Shown in pieces: positions 51,716 through 60,922 of a DNA stretch of 64,000 bases. The notes under the pieces were generated by a model. It had not been told where the DNA came from. It saw only the letters and a program-made list of their open reading frames with translations, and ran no database searches. Where the stretch lies: contig JACKLA010000002.1 in NCBI GenBank assembly GCA_024236155.1, forward strand, positions 372,001 through 436,000, written 5' to 3'. Each line of letters begins with the position of its first letter. Position 1 is the first letter of the stretch. Origin of the DNA: Sphingomonadaceae bacterium (GTDB lineage Bacteria > Pseudomonadota > Alphaproteobacteria > Sphingomonadales > Sphingomonadaceae). A program made the translations under genes and the position numbers.

Positions 51716-52729
51716 GTGCGCAAGGTTTTTTCGGTTTCCATCGGCCTGTTTCTCGGCGCGGTGAGCTTCGGCCCGGCGCAGGCGGAAGTCCTGCCGGTCG
51801 ATGGGATTTACCCCGCCGGTATCGACGCTGCTATCCCGGTTGAACGGATCGCAATCGAATCGTTTGACGGTGACAGTGGAACCGCGCTCAGCTTTGCCAT
51901 CACCGATGCGTTGCAGGCGGTTGTGATCGACGGCCAGCCCTGGTTTCAGGTGGTACCATCGACCGGCGGGGCAGCCGGCAGCATCTATATCATCGAATCG
52001 GACCAGAAGGGTGGAGGTTCAGCGCGGACCGTTGAGGTCGATCCCGGCTTCGATGCCGTATTGCGCGGCACAGCTTCCTATTCGGTGTCCGACGTCCGCG
52101 TCGACGATCGCAAGCGCACCAAATGCGTCCGGAAAGACGATAAGGGCAAATGCGTGGAGGAGAAGGTGACGCTGATCGAATGTCGTTCGATGACGGTCAA
52201 TTTCAATCCGAACATCCGCCTGATCGGCACCGATGGCGCGCTGATCCACCAGGATCGCGCAAGTGATAGCCGGTCGCAGAAATTCTGCGCCGATGACTAC
52301 AACCAGCCGACGGTAGAAAGCCTGCTCGACCCGATGATAGCCGGTTTTGCCCAGCGCGTGCGCGATGCGCTGGCCCCGCGCCAGCTTGGGCAGCAGATTC
52401 GCGTGCTCGAAAGCCGCAAGAATATGGCAAGCGGGGCCAAGGGGCCGTTTCGCGATGCGGTCCGGCTGACCAAGAACGACCCGCTTGGTGCCTGTATGGC
52501 CTTCAAGGCGCTGGAAACGGTCGATCCGGAAAACGCTTCGATCCTGTTCAACATCGGGCTGTGTTTCGAAGGCGAGGGCGAGCTGGATACCGCTGCGGAC
52601 TACTATCGCCACGCGCTCGAAGTCGATCCGGGCACAAGCTATGCAACCGACGGGCTCACGCGAATTTCAGACCGCTTCCGCGCCTTCGATCAATTGCAGT
52701 TGCGGGACAATCCGCAGGCCGAGGAATAG
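51716..52729 (+). CDS. Hypothetical exported protein with CsgG-like N-terminus and TPR-like C-terminus
   Basis: A 337-aa secreted protein. A GTG at 51,716 with GGGAG upstream gives a signal peptide (SVSIGLFLGAVSFGPAQAE). The next region (VERIAIESFDGDSGTALSFA) resembles the start of LpoB/CsgG-type surface proteins, and the C-terminal 60 residues (ILFNIGLCFEGEGELDTAA) look like a TPR. Central Cys pairs (KCVRKDDKGKC) may form a disulfide. Function unknown. Confidence 0.7.
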   Translation: MRKVFSVSIGLFLGAVSFGPAQAEVLPVDGIYPAGIDAAIPVERIAIESFDGDSGTALSFAITDALQAVVIDGQPWFQVVPSTGGAAGSIYIIESDQKGGGSARTVEVDPGFDAVLRGTASYSVSDVRVDDRKRTKCVRKDDKGKCVEEKVTLIECRSMTVNFNPNIRLIGTDGALIHQDRASDSRSQKFCADDYNQPTVESLLDPMIAGFAQRVRDALAPRQLGQQIRVLESRKNMASGAKGPFRDAVRLTKNDPLGACMAFKALETVDPENASILFNIGLCFEGEGELDTAADYYRHALEVDPGTSYATDGLTRISDRFRAFDQLQLRDNPQAEE

Positions 52730-52812
52730 TCGGAGCGGTCGGGTCGCGCTTTGTCGTACCTTGTTTGCGACAATGGTTGTTTGTGATACGCGGATGGCAG
52801 AGAGGAACTGCC

Positions 52813-53283
52813 ATGGCCTGTTTTCCGAAGATCGATAGCCCCTGTCCTTACAAGGGCGATATCGTCGATATCATGGATGGTGATATCTGCTCGCTGTGCA
52901 GCAAGCCGGTCTACGACCTGACTGATCTTGACGATGAGGGTAGGCACGATCTTCTTGCCGGTCGCTCGGGTGAGATGTGCGTCAGCTATCGCCTTGGCGC
53001 ACGCGCCGCGATGGCGGCTGCTGCCATGGGTGCGAGCGTGGTTGCGGTGCCGACAATGGCGCAGGACTCGCCTGATCCGGCAAACACTTCGACAGACGAT
53101 GCCGCCAGCGCAGAAACCGACGAGCACACCATCTTCATCGTCGTTGGCGGCCTGCGCAAGCCAGACGAGGCGCGCTGGATCGCTTTGGAAGGCGATGCGC
53201 GTCCGGTGCAGAAGGGCCGAGAACTCCCGGTCGAATATGACGATGAGCCTGCCCCGAAGAAGGCCGATAGCTCTGGCGGCTAG
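52813..53283 (+). CDS. Hypothetical protein with Cys-rich N-terminal finger and one membrane segment
   Basis: A 156-aa protein. The N-terminus has six Cys (CFPKIDSPCPY, DICSLCSKPVYDLTD, MCVSYR) that could bind zinc. A hydrophobic stretch follows (AAMAAAAMGASVVAVPTMAQ), then a polar acidic tail. The CSxCxKxVxDLT segment recurs in uncharacterised sphingomonad proteins to my memory. Function unknown. Confidence 0.75.
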   Translation: MACFPKIDSPCPYKGDIVDIMDGDICSLCSKPVYDLTDLDDEGRHDLLAGRSGEMCVSYRLGARAAMAAAAMGASVVAVPTMAQDSPDPANTSTDDAASAETDEHTIFIVVGGLRKPDEARWIALEGDARPVQKGRELPVEYDDEPAPKKADSSGG

Positions 53284-54728
53284 TTTTCGGGTCGCGGCCT
53301 GACTTCGGACAGTGCTTCCCATTCGAGCAGGCCGGCGATCAGATAGGCTGCTGCAATCGTATTTGCCTCGCCTTCGCCGACTGTGAAGGCCACATGCGCG
53401 CTGTCGAATTCGCCGATGGTCATGTCGTAGCTGCGCCAGGCCCCGTCGGTATAGGCGATCACCCAGCTGTGTGGCATGAAGCCGTCGCGCTCGCCGTGAT
53501 AACGGTCTCGCGAGTGGACCATCCCGCTCGCGACCAGCGCCGGGATGCCGGCAGCGCGCGCCATGGTGGCAAGCAGCACGGCATCTTCGGTGCAATCGCC
53601 TGCGCGGCGCTGCCAGGCGGTCCTGGCCGAGTAATGCCCGGTGAAATCGACATCCTTGAGCCGCGACCGGGTGCGTTGCGAAAGTCGTTCCATCGTCTTC
53701 GCGTCGCTAATCCGGCTGCGCGCGCTCTTTGCCCAGAGGGCAATGGCAGGATCGTCGCTTTGCATCCATGCAGTGGGTCGTCGCCAGCGGGTCAGGCTGG
53801 CTTCGTCAGTCGGCATGCCGGGACCACATTCGGGGCAGACATCGATCCTGAGCTTGCCATTGGAGAAGCTGACGGCCTGCTCGGCTGTTTGCGGCAAGTC
53901 GGCGGAAATCGCATCGGGCAGGGCAAAACGGTATCGGATGTGCCGTTTGCGGGCCGCGCTGTTGATATCATAGGGTGATGGGAGGAAGGGGTGCGCCATC
54001 CTTGTGCCACCCGACAGGCCTGGGGCCTTTTCTTCATCCGCACGGGCAACGAAACGGAACGGTGCGCCAAATTGGGGCCGGATAGCCCCCGTGACCAGAT
54101 CGTTTTCGTCTATCTCTACAATCAGCGCGTCGGTCGGTGAATCGCCCTAATAGGTCACCCGTAAATGTCGACTGTCGGCATAGTCGATCAGTTTGATCTC
54201 AACTTCCACGAAGCGCCCACTACCGGCGTCAAAGGTGTTATAGCGCCCGGCCTGGTAAATTGTCACAGAGGCCGGGTCGAGCAGCGGCAGGCTGTTGTCG
54301 ATGATCTGCGTCTTTTCGCCGTTCTGCGGGTTACGGAAGTCGGTGATCCGCGCCTCGTTGCCTGTGATACCGATAACAAAGCTGTGCCTTGCCCCATTGG
54401 TTTCCGCAGCGATGATGATTGATCGCAGAACCCCGTCCTGAAACGTCTGCGTTGCGCGATAACTCGACTTGAGCGGAGAATGACCGTCGATTGAAAATGC
54501 CAGTTCGCGCTCGACAGTGCGGATTTGCAGGTCGCCAGCCAGTTCCAGAACCTCGCTGTGGTTACCGACTGTATCGCCATCGGAATTTCGGATCGTAAAG
54601 TTTTGTGTGAATGCCCGATGGGCCTGGGCCTGAATCGGGAACGCCAAACAAACGGCCGCCACCACGCAAGCGAGAAGCCAGATATTGCTCGCGCTGCGTC
54701 GTCGCTGCGCTCTGATCGCCGGGGTCAT
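53280..54728 (-). pseudogene. Transglutaminase-family exported protein, split by in-frame TAG
   Basis: One continuous frame runs from an ATG at 54,728 to 53,280 except for a TAG at 54,147-54,149. The upstream part (193 codons) has a signal peptide (ending IQAQA) and a beta-rich domain (QIRTVERELAFSIDG). After the TAG the frame continues without a start for 49 codons (for example ALIVEIDENDL) and then the transglutaminase-like domain with Cys in AGDCTEDAVLLA, His in MPHSWV and Asp in YDMT. A signal peptide, beta domain and C-terminal TGase fold in one chain is a known layout of about 480 aa, so the TAG is most likely a disabling mutation or an error; translation could restart at 53,999, giving a 239-aa cytoplasmic form. 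Confidence 0.75.
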
Positions 54729-54886
54729 CCGGCTCTTTTGCCCGCGCAAGGTGCTCGGCGACAAGGAAATAGTGTGTGATGAGTGGACAGAACCATGCTT
54801 TCATGGCCCGAACTCCCAGATCCATGGCATCGATTGCCGTCCGCCGTGCGGCTAGCCAGCGACAAGTCATTGAGGGGGCGAAACCG

Positions 54887-55342
54887 ATGGACGCACAAAT
54901 TCCGCGCACGGACTGGTTGCTGCGGGCACCGGGGTTGATCCGCAGCGCCGCAGTCTATTCTGCCTTCCTGATTGGAGATGCGCTGCATTTCGTGCGCACC
55001 GGACCCGGCTGGCAACGGCCGAGCGCAAAATACGCGGCCTACAGCTTCATCACCAACCCGGTGATCGAGCGGCAGATCAACCGCAATCGCCAGGCGCTTG
55101 CCTTGATGGAGGGCTGGAACTACCGCCGTGAAGTTCCTGAAAGGGCGGAGTTTTCCTATTCGCTCGACGATCTGGACAAGCTGCTGGTCAGCGAACTGGG
55201 TGACGGATCGATGGCGCAGATAAAACTAAGTTCGACAGGCGGAAAGCCGCGCAGGCTCTCGCTCGAATCGCAGGATTATCTCGGCGATCCGCATGCGCGG
55301 CGCGACTTCTTTTCGCGCATTGCGATCACCGAACTGCGCTGA
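54887..55342 (+). CDS. Hypothetical protein
   Basis: A 151-aa protein from an ATG at 54,887 with a strong ribosome site (GAGGGGG 6 bases upstream). A helical hydrophobic part (GLIRSAAVYSAFLIGDAL) is followed by a polar domain (NRNRQALALMEGWNY, YSLDDLDKLLVSELG). The frame extends further upstream without a ribosome site. No family recognised. Confidence 0.65.
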   Translation: MDAQIPRTDWLLRAPGLIRSAAVYSAFLIGDALHFVRTGPGWQRPSAKYAAYSFITNPVIERQINRNRQALALMEGWNYRREVPERAEFSYSLDDLDKLLVSELGDGSMAQIKLSSTGGKPRRLSLESQDYLGDPHARRDFFSRIAITELR

Positions 55343-55470
55343 GCGATTGAAACGGGGGATTTCCCGCCTATCTGGGGCGTGGCGCAAATCGTTCTCTGCC
55401 CCTTGCCAGCCTGCGCGCCGTTCATTAGGGCGAAAGGGAAGTTTTCAAACCCAGTTTCAAGAGGGAAAAT

Positions 55471-55707
55471 ATGAGCGATACCGCCGACCGCGTGCAGAAG
55501 ATTGTCGTCGAACATCTCGGCGTCGAGGGCGACAAGGTCACCCAGGAAGCCAGCTTCATCGACGATCTGGGCGCCGACAGCCTCGACATCGTCGAACTCG
55601 TGATGGCTTTCGAAGAAGAATTCGGCGTGGAAATCCCCGACGATGCGGCTGAGAAGATCACCACCGTCGGCGACGCCACGAAGTATATCGAAGAGCACAA
55701 GGGCTGA
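55471..55707 (+). CDS. acpP: Acyl carrier protein
   Basis: A 78-aa acidic protein with the 4'-phosphopantetheine site at S37 (GADSLDIVELV). Ribosome site AAGAGGGAAA upstream. Followed by fabF, the normal order. Confidence 0.97.
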   Translation: MSDTADRVQKIVVEHLGVEGDKVTQEASFIDDLGADSLDIVELVMAFEEEFGVEIPDDAAEKITTVGDATKYIEEHKG

Positions 55708-55750
55708 TTGCCCGTATCCCGCCGTGCTCGCCTGAGTAGGCGGGACCAGA

Positions 55751-55786
55751 CAGGCCCGACCCGGATGCGGGCCGGGCCTGTTCCAT
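55751..55786 (+). terminator. Hairpin between acpP and fabF
   Basis: CAGGCCCGACCCG pairs with CGGGCCGGGCCTG with one mismatch, followed by a short T-rich end. This should lower transcription into fabF, as acpP is needed in much larger amount. Confidence 0.6.
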
Positions 55787-55802
55787 TTTGACGGAGAATT
55801 GC

Positions 55803-57062
55803 ATGCGCCGCGTTGTCGTAACCGGTCTTGGTCTTGTCACCCCGCTGGGCGGTGATGTCGAAACCTCGTGGAAGAACCTGATCGCCGGGAAAAGCGGCGC
55901 CGGGCCGATCACCCGTTTCGATACGGAGGGGCAGAAATGCACCATTGCCTGCGAGGTAAAGGGCAAGGATCACGAATACGGCTTCGACCCTGACAAGCGC
56001 GTCGATCACAAGGTCCAGCGCCAGGTCGATCCGTTCATCGTTTACGGCATCGACGCCGCAGGGCAGGCGCTGGAAGATGCGGGCCTTGTCGACATGGATG
56101 ACGATCTCAAGCTGCGCACCGGCTGTTCGATCGGTTCGGGTATCGGTGGCCTTCCGGGGATCGAGAGCGAGAGCATCGTGCTGCATGAGCGTGGCCCCGG
56201 CCGTGTCTCGCCGCACTTCGTCCATGGCCGCCTGATCAACCTGATCAGCGGGCAGGTCTCGATCAAATACGGCCTGATGGGGCCGAACCACGCGGTGGTG
56301 ACTGCCTGTTCGACCGGCGCGCACTCGATTGGCGATGCTGCGCGCATGATCAAGGATGGCGATGCGGACGTGATGCTGGCGGGCGGCGCTGAATCGACCA
56401 TCAACCCGCTCGGCGTGGCGGGCTTTGCGCAGGCGCGCGCTCTCAATATGAGCTATAATGACCGCCCGACCGAAGCCAGCCGCCCTTACGACAAGGATCG
56501 CGACGGCTTTGTGATGGGCGAGGGCGCAGGCGTTGTCGTGCTCGAGGAATATGAGCACGCCAAGGCGCGCGGCGCGAAGATTTACGCCGAAGTGGTCGGC
56601 TATGGCCTGTCGGGCGATGCCTATCACGTCACTGCGCCGCATCCCGAAGGCAAGGGCGCGGAACTGTCGATGCGGATGGCGCTGCGCAAGGCGGGCCTCG
56701 AACCGTCTGACATCGATTACGTCAACGCCCACGGCACCTCGACCATGGCCGACACGATCGAACTGGGCGCGGCCAAGCGCGTGTTCGGCGATGATCTGGG
56801 CGGCGCTTCGATGAGCTCGACCAAATCGGCGATCGGCCACCTGTTGGGCGGTGCGGGCGCGGTGGAATCGATCTTCTGCATCCTTGCAATCCGCGACCAG
56901 ATCGTGCCGCCGACGCTCAACCTGCATAACCCCGACGAAGGCACCGAAGGGGTCGATCTCGTCCCGCTGACCGCCAGGAAGCGTGAAGTAAACGCCGTGC
57001 TCAACAACAGCTTCGGCTTTGGCGGTACCAATGCCTCGCTGGTGATGAAGAAGGTCGACTGA
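55803..57062 (+). CDS. fabF: Beta-ketoacyl-ACP synthase II
   Basis: A 419-aa condensing enzyme. Catalytic Cys169 (TACSTGAH), His in NAHGTSTMAD and His in SAIGHLLGGAG are present. The ATG at 55,803 with GGAG upstream is preferred over an in-frame start 15 bases earlier. Confidence 0.97.
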   Translation: MRRVVVTGLGLVTPLGGDVETSWKNLIAGKSGAGPITRFDTEGQKCTIACEVKGKDHEYGFDPDKRVDHKVQRQVDPFIVYGIDAAGQALEDAGLVDMDDDLKLRTGCSIGSGIGGLPGIESESIVLHERGPGRVSPHFVHGRLINLISGQVSIKYGLMGPNHAVVTACSTGAHSIGDAARMIKDGDADVMLAGGAESTINPLGVAGFAQARALNMSYNDRPTEASRPYDKDRDGFVMGEGAGVVVLEEYEHAKARGAKIYAEVVGYGLSGDAYHVTAPHPEGKGAELSMRMALRKAGLEPSDIDYVNAHGTSTMADTIELGAAKRVFGDDLGGASMSSTKSAIGHLLGGAGAVESIFCILAIRDQIVPPTLNLHNPDEGTEGVDLVPLTARKREVNAVLNNSFGFGGTNASLVMKKVD

Positions 57063-57064
57063 CC

Positions 57065-58036
57065 ATGGCACATGGCCTGCGGCGGCTCGTCGGTGTGGCG
57101 GTGCTGCTCGGATTGATCGTTGCAGGCTGGTTTGCCTATGGCTGGTACGGCGCAGCCGAGGTCGAGAAGGACACCGGCTATGTGGTGCCTTCGGGCTCTT
57201 CGCTGACTTCGGTTGCGAAAGACCTCGAGGATGGCGGGCACATCGCATCTGCCGATGCCTTCCTGCTGCGCGCGAAGATATTTGGCGGCGGCGATCCGAT
57301 CCAGGCGGGTGAGTTCCAGCTGACGGCAGGGATGAGCCAGGCCGACATGCTCGACGCGTTCCAGTCGGGCGATGTTATCCGCCGGTTCATTACCATCCCC
57401 GAAGGTACGCCTTCGATCATCGTCTATGAAAAACTCATGGCCGAAGAATTGCTGACCGGCGAAATACCGGTGCCGGTCGAGGGTTCGGTCCTGCCCGATA
57501 CCTATGATTTCGAACGCGGCGAAGACCGTGCCAAGGTGCTCGCGCGGATGCAGGCTTCGATGCAGAATTTTCTCGCCGAGGCATGGCCCAAGCGCAAGCC
57601 GGGTATCGCGGTCGACAATGTGAAGGATGCGGTGGTCCTTGCATCTATCGTCGAGAAGGAAACCGGCGTTCCGTCCGAACGCAAGATGGTGGCCGGGCTC
57701 TATTCCAACCGGGTCAAGAAGGGGATGTTCCTGCAGGCCGACCCGACAATCATCTATCCGATCACCAAGGGCAAACCGCTGGGGCGTCGTATCCGCAAAT
57801 CGGAAATCGCCGCGATCAACGATTACAACACCTATTCGATGGCAGGCCTGCCCAAGGGCCCGATCACCAATCCGGGGCGCGAAAGCATCATGGCGGTGCT
57901 CGATCCCGCGAAGACCGGGGTGCTGTATATGGTGGCGGATGGTTCGGGCGGACACGCCTTTGCTGCGACGCTGGAAGAGCACAACGCCAATGTCGACAAA
58001 TGGTTCGCGCTGCGCCGCGAACGTGGCGAGATGTGA
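57065..58036 (+). CDS. mltG: Endolytic transglycosylase MltG
   Basis: A 323-aa YceG-like protein: one N-terminal helix, LysM-like domain and the catalytic domain with the active Glu in ASIVEKETG and the end motif GLPKGPITNPG. It releases nascent glycan strands. Two bases after fabF; overlaps the next gene by four bases. Confidence 0.95.
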   Translation: MAHGLRRLVGVAVLLGLIVAGWFAYGWYGAAEVEKDTGYVVPSGSSLTSVAKDLEDGGHIASADAFLLRAKIFGGGDPIQAGEFQLTAGMSQADMLDAFQSGDVIRRFITIPEGTPSIIVYEKLMAEELLTGEIPVPVEGSVLPDTYDFERGEDRAKVLARMQASMQNFLAEAWPKRKPGIAVDNVKDAVVLASIVEKETGVPSERKMVAGLYSNRVKKGMFLQADPTIIYPITKGKPLGRRIRKSEIAAINDYNTYSMAGLPKGPITNPGRESIMAVLDPAKTGVLYMVADGSGGHAFAATLEEHNANVDKWFALRRERGEM

Positions 58037-58566
58037 GCGCACAGAGCGCCGGTCACCCGCTGATTGTCACTGCTGGCTTGCCGCGTGACCTCGCGGCATG
58101 GGCGACTGGGCTGCGGCGGAGGCATTTTCCGCCCGAACGCAACTATCTCGATGCGCATGTCACTCTGTTCCACGCGCTTCCTCCGCAATGCGAGGATGAG
58201 GCAAGCGCGCTGCTTGGCCAGTTTGCGCGGGAATTTTCCCCGGTTGATGCGAAGCTCGATCGCGTGATCTCTCTCGGGGGAGGGACGGCCCTTGCGATCG
58301 AAAGCGATGGCATGCTGCAAATTCGCCGACTGATCGCCGATCATTTCCACGGCCTGCTCACCGCGCAGGACCAGGACCAGCCGCGCCTTCACATCACAAT
58401 CCAGAACAAGGTTTCATCCGCCGCAGCAAAGGCCCTGCAGGGCGAACTTGCCGATATATTCGCACCGCGCGACTTCACGTTTCACGGGCTGGAACTGCAT
58501 CGCTATGTCGGCGGGCCGTGGAAAAACCTCGGCAAATTTGCATTTCGCGGCAAAGCGAGGGCATGA
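58033..58566 (+). CDS. 2'-5' RNA ligase family protein (2H phosphoesterase)
   Basis: A 177-aa protein with two HxTx motifs, HVTLFH and HITIQN, which define the 2H fold of LigT/ThpR. GTG start at 58,033 overlaps the mltG stop (GTGA). Substrate unknown; these enzymes act on cyclic phosphates in RNA or nucleotides. Confidence 0.85.
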   Translation: MSAQSAGHPLIVTAGLPRDLAAWATGLRRRHFPPERNYLDAHVTLFHALPPQCEDEASALLGQFAREFSPVDAKLDRVISLGGGTALAIESDGMLQIRRLIADHFHGLLTAQDQDQPRLHITIQNKVSSAAAKALQGELADIFAPRDFTFHGLELHRYVGGPWKNLGKFAFRGKARA

Positions 58567-58600
58567 TCGGGCGGTGATCCACAACCAGGGGGAATGATTG

Positions 58601-59287
58601 ATGCAAGCCATTGCGCAGGACCTGCTCGATCCCGGCAATGCCTTTGCCCATCTGTCCTATATCTTCCTCATCACCTCAATGATGATGACCTCACTGCGCT
58701 ACCTGCGCATTCTCGCCCTGCTCAGCGGACTGGCCGCCATCGTCCATTTCACCTTCCGCACGCAGGACAATGCCAGCCTGGTGTGGGAATTGCTGTTCGT
58801 GATTGCCAATGGGCTGCAACTCGCGATCCTGCTCTATCGCTCGCGCAAGCGCGATATGCGGGCAGAGGAGGCGCGCCTGCTCGAACATGTGCTGCAGGTG
58901 CAGGAACCCTCGCAGCAACGCCGCCTGCTCGACCTGCTCGAATGGCAGGATGTGGAGGAGGGCAAGGTGCTGATGAAGCAGGGCCAGGAAAAACCTCCGC
59001 TGATCTATATTGCCGAAGGCGCCGCCGCGATCCGTCATGGTGGCGCGCTGGTCGGCGTATGCGGCAATGGCGATTTCCTCGGTGAAATGAGCATGGTCAC
59101 GGGCGAGCCTGCCTCTGCCAGCGTAGAAGTCACCAACGCCATGCGGATCGCGCGTTTCGACCGCGATGCGCTGTCCCAGCTGTTTCACGCCGTGCCCGAT
59201 CTCAGCCGCGCTTTCGACAACGCGCTGAACCGGGGCCTTGCGGCAAAAGTGCTGCGCATGAACCAGTCTGCCGCGCAGGAAAGCTGA
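58601..59287 (+). CDS. Popeye-like membrane protein with cyclic nucleotide-binding domain
   Basis: A 228-aa protein. Three membrane helices (HLSYIFLITSMMMTSLRYL, ILALLSGLAAIVHFTF, LLFVIANGLQLAILLY) are followed by a cNMP-binding fold (about 95-220: LMKQGQEKPPLIYIAEG, GNGDFLGEMSMVTGEPAS). The layout matches the Popeye (POPDC) family, which has distant bacterial members. No DNA-binding domain follows, so it is not a Crp/Fnr regulator. ATG at 58,601 with GGGGGA upstream. Confidence 0.75.
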   Translation: MQAIAQDLLDPGNAFAHLSYIFLITSMMMTSLRYLRILALLSGLAAIVHFTFRTQDNASLVWELLFVIANGLQLAILLYRSRKRDMRAEEARLLEHVLQVQEPSQQRRLLDLLEWQDVEEGKVLMKQGQEKPPLIYIAEGAAAIRHGGALVGVCGNGDFLGEMSMVTGEPASASVEVTNAMRIARFDRDALSQLFHAVPDLSRAFDNALNRGLAAKVLRMNQSAAQES

Positions 59288-59314
59288 AGATTTGCAGGCG
59301 TTGCGAGACGGGTG

Positions 59315-59343
59315 TTGACCGCGAGGCAAGCCCGCCCTAAATG
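59315..59343 (+). promoter_or_regulatory. Probable promoter of tRNA-Met
   Basis: TTGACC (59,315-59,320), 17 bases, TAAATG (59,338-59,343). This matches the housekeeping sigma consensus well, 56 bases before the tRNA. Confidence 0.6.
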
Positions 59344-59398
59344 CGCCGCTCGCCGTCGGGAATGATGCGTTTCGCACAGCCCGCAGCAGGCCTTTCGG

Positions 59399-59475
59399 GG
59401 CGGAGTAGCTCAGGTGGTTAGAGCAGCGGAATCATAATCCGCGTGTCGGGGGTTCGAGTCCCTCCTCCGCTACCA
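59399..59475 (+). tRNA. tRNA-Met (CAT), elongator type
   Basis: Acceptor GGCGGAG pairs with CTCCGCT (one G-T pair), the D arm is AGCTCAGGTGGTTAGAGC, anticodon stem GCGGA/TCCGC encloses ATCATAA (CAT), T arm GGGGGTTCGAGTCCCTC, CCA encoded. The paired first base pair excludes initiator tRNA. A tRNA-Ile2 with lysidine cannot be fully ruled out. The 3' end serves as the attachment site for the following integrative element. Confidence 0.93.
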
Positions 59476-59597
59476 TTCCTTGATCCGGAAGCTTCCACTA
59501 GCTTCCGCATTTTTCCAAAAATCGAAAGAAAAGCAGAGGGTTGCGGGTGATTCGCGTCCGCATGCGCCCATGGTCTTCCACATGCAGCCAGATTTGG

Positions 59598-59653
59598 TGT
59601 GGGGGTATTTTGGGGGTATTTTCGCGGAGTATCGGAAAGGAGCGATACCCCCA
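59598..59653. repeat. TGGGGGTAT repeats between tRNA and integrase (arm-type sites)
   Basis: TGTGGGGGTATTT at 59,598-59,610, TTGGGGGTATT at 59,610-59,620 and an inverted copy ATACCCCCA at 59,645-59,653 next to the integrase start. Direct and inverted copies around an integrase start look like arm-binding sites and may let the integrase repress its own gene. Confidence 0.6.
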
Positions 59654-60907
59654 ATGCCTCTCACGGAGATTCAGGCCCGAAATTCCAAGCCACGCGAGCG
59701 CGCCTACAAGCTGGCCGACGGGGAGGGCTTATTCCTGTTCGTCCAGCCGAACGGGTCAAAGTTGTGGCGGATGAAGTACCGCTTCGCAGGCAAGGAGAAG
59801 TTGCTCTCGTTCGGCGCTTACCCAGACCTCGGGATAGCTGCAGCGCGTGCCAAGCGCACAGCCGCAAAGGCGTTGCTAGCCGAGGGCAAGGATCCAACGA
59901 AATCCAAGGGGGAAGTGATCTCGCAGGAGGGTGCCACTTTCTTTGATGTCGCAAAGCGCTGGCATGAAAATCGAAAGAGCGCGTTGAATGCCGCGCACGC
60001 CGAACGTGTCTGGTCGCGCATGGAAAGGGACGTGTTTCCAGCCATCGGCGAGAAACTCGTGCATGAAATCACGGCGCCCGACGTCCTGGCAATGATACGC
60101 AAAATCGAAGCAAGAGGCGCGCTCGATATCAGCCGGCGTGCGAAGCAAGGGGTTGGGCAAGTCTTCCAGTTCGCAATCGCGTGTGGCCTGGCCTCGAATG
60201 ATCCGACGACACATCTGCGTGGGGCGCTAAAGCCGCGACCACGAGTGAAGCATATGAGCCGGCTGCCGCTCAGCGAATTGCCCGCATTCATCGAGAAGTT
60301 GCATGCCTACCAGGAAGAGGGCGAACGGCGGTCCGCGATCACCCGTGACGCAGTTCTCTTTGCGCTCCTGACTTGGGTTCGAACCAAGGAACTGCGTTTC
60401 GCCGCCAAATCCGAGTTTGAAGACCTGGGCGGAAAGTCACCTGTCTGGAGAATACCAGCCGAGCGAATGAAGATGGGACGAGAGCATTTGGTGCCCCTCT
60501 CGCAGCAGGCAACGCACATCGCGAAATCCATGATAGCAGCAGCGCCTGGCGAGTTTCTCTTCCCGGGCAACGGCCTGAACAAGCCGCTTTCAGAGAACAC
60601 AATGATCTACGCGCTCTATCGCCTCGGATACCACAGTCGCCAAACCGTACACGGCTTCCGGGGCTTGGCGAGCACCTGGGCCAATGAGCAGTTGGTCGAG
60701 TTCGGCAAGCCGCCCATGTGGATCAGGAAATACCATGAGGATTGGGTCGAACTACAGCTCGCGCATTCGGAGAAAAACGACGTGCGTGGAGCTTACAATG
60801 CCGCTGAATACCTGGCTCCTCGGCGCCGGATGATGCAGGACTGGGCTGACTATCTGAGCGGCGGGAAGGTGATCGACATCAAGAAGGCAGGGAAGCGCGC
60901 AGCCTGA
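59654..60907 (+). CDS. P4-type tyrosine integrase
   Basis: A 417-aa site-specific recombinase. The N-terminus (LTEIQARNSKPRERAYKLAD) is the arm-binding DUF4102 domain. Catalytic residues: R243 in WVRTKEL, H333 and R336 in HGFRGLAST and Y381 in GAYNAAEY. ATG at 59,654 is chosen because the frame upstream crosses the repeats. It sits right behind tRNA-Met, facing away from it, as in elements inserted into the tRNA 3' end. Confidence 0.92.
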   Translation: MPLTEIQARNSKPRERAYKLADGEGLFLFVQPNGSKLWRMKYRFAGKEKLLSFGAYPDLGIAAARAKRTAAKALLAEGKDPTKSKGEVISQEGATFFDVAKRWHENRKSALNAAHAERVWSRMERDVFPAIGEKLVHEITAPDVLAMIRKIEARGALDISRRAKQGVGQVFQFAIACGLASNDPTTHLRGALKPRPRVKHMSRLPLSELPAFIEKLHAYQEEGERRSAITRDAVLFALLTWVRTKELRFAAKSEFEDLGGKSPVWRIPAERMKMGREHLVPLSQQATHIAKSMIAAAPGEFLFPGNGLNKPLSENTMIYALYRLGYHSRQTVHGFRGLASTWANEQLVEFGKPPMWIRKYHEDWVELQLAHSEKNDVRGAYNAAEYLAPRRRMMQDWADYLSGGKVIDIKKAGKRAA

Positions 60908-60922
60908 TAACTATGGCTTCGA

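Noticed and set aside
54147..54149. TAG decoded as pyrrolysine
   Set aside because: No sign of a pyl system and not expected in this lineage; mutation, error or low-level readthrough are simpler.
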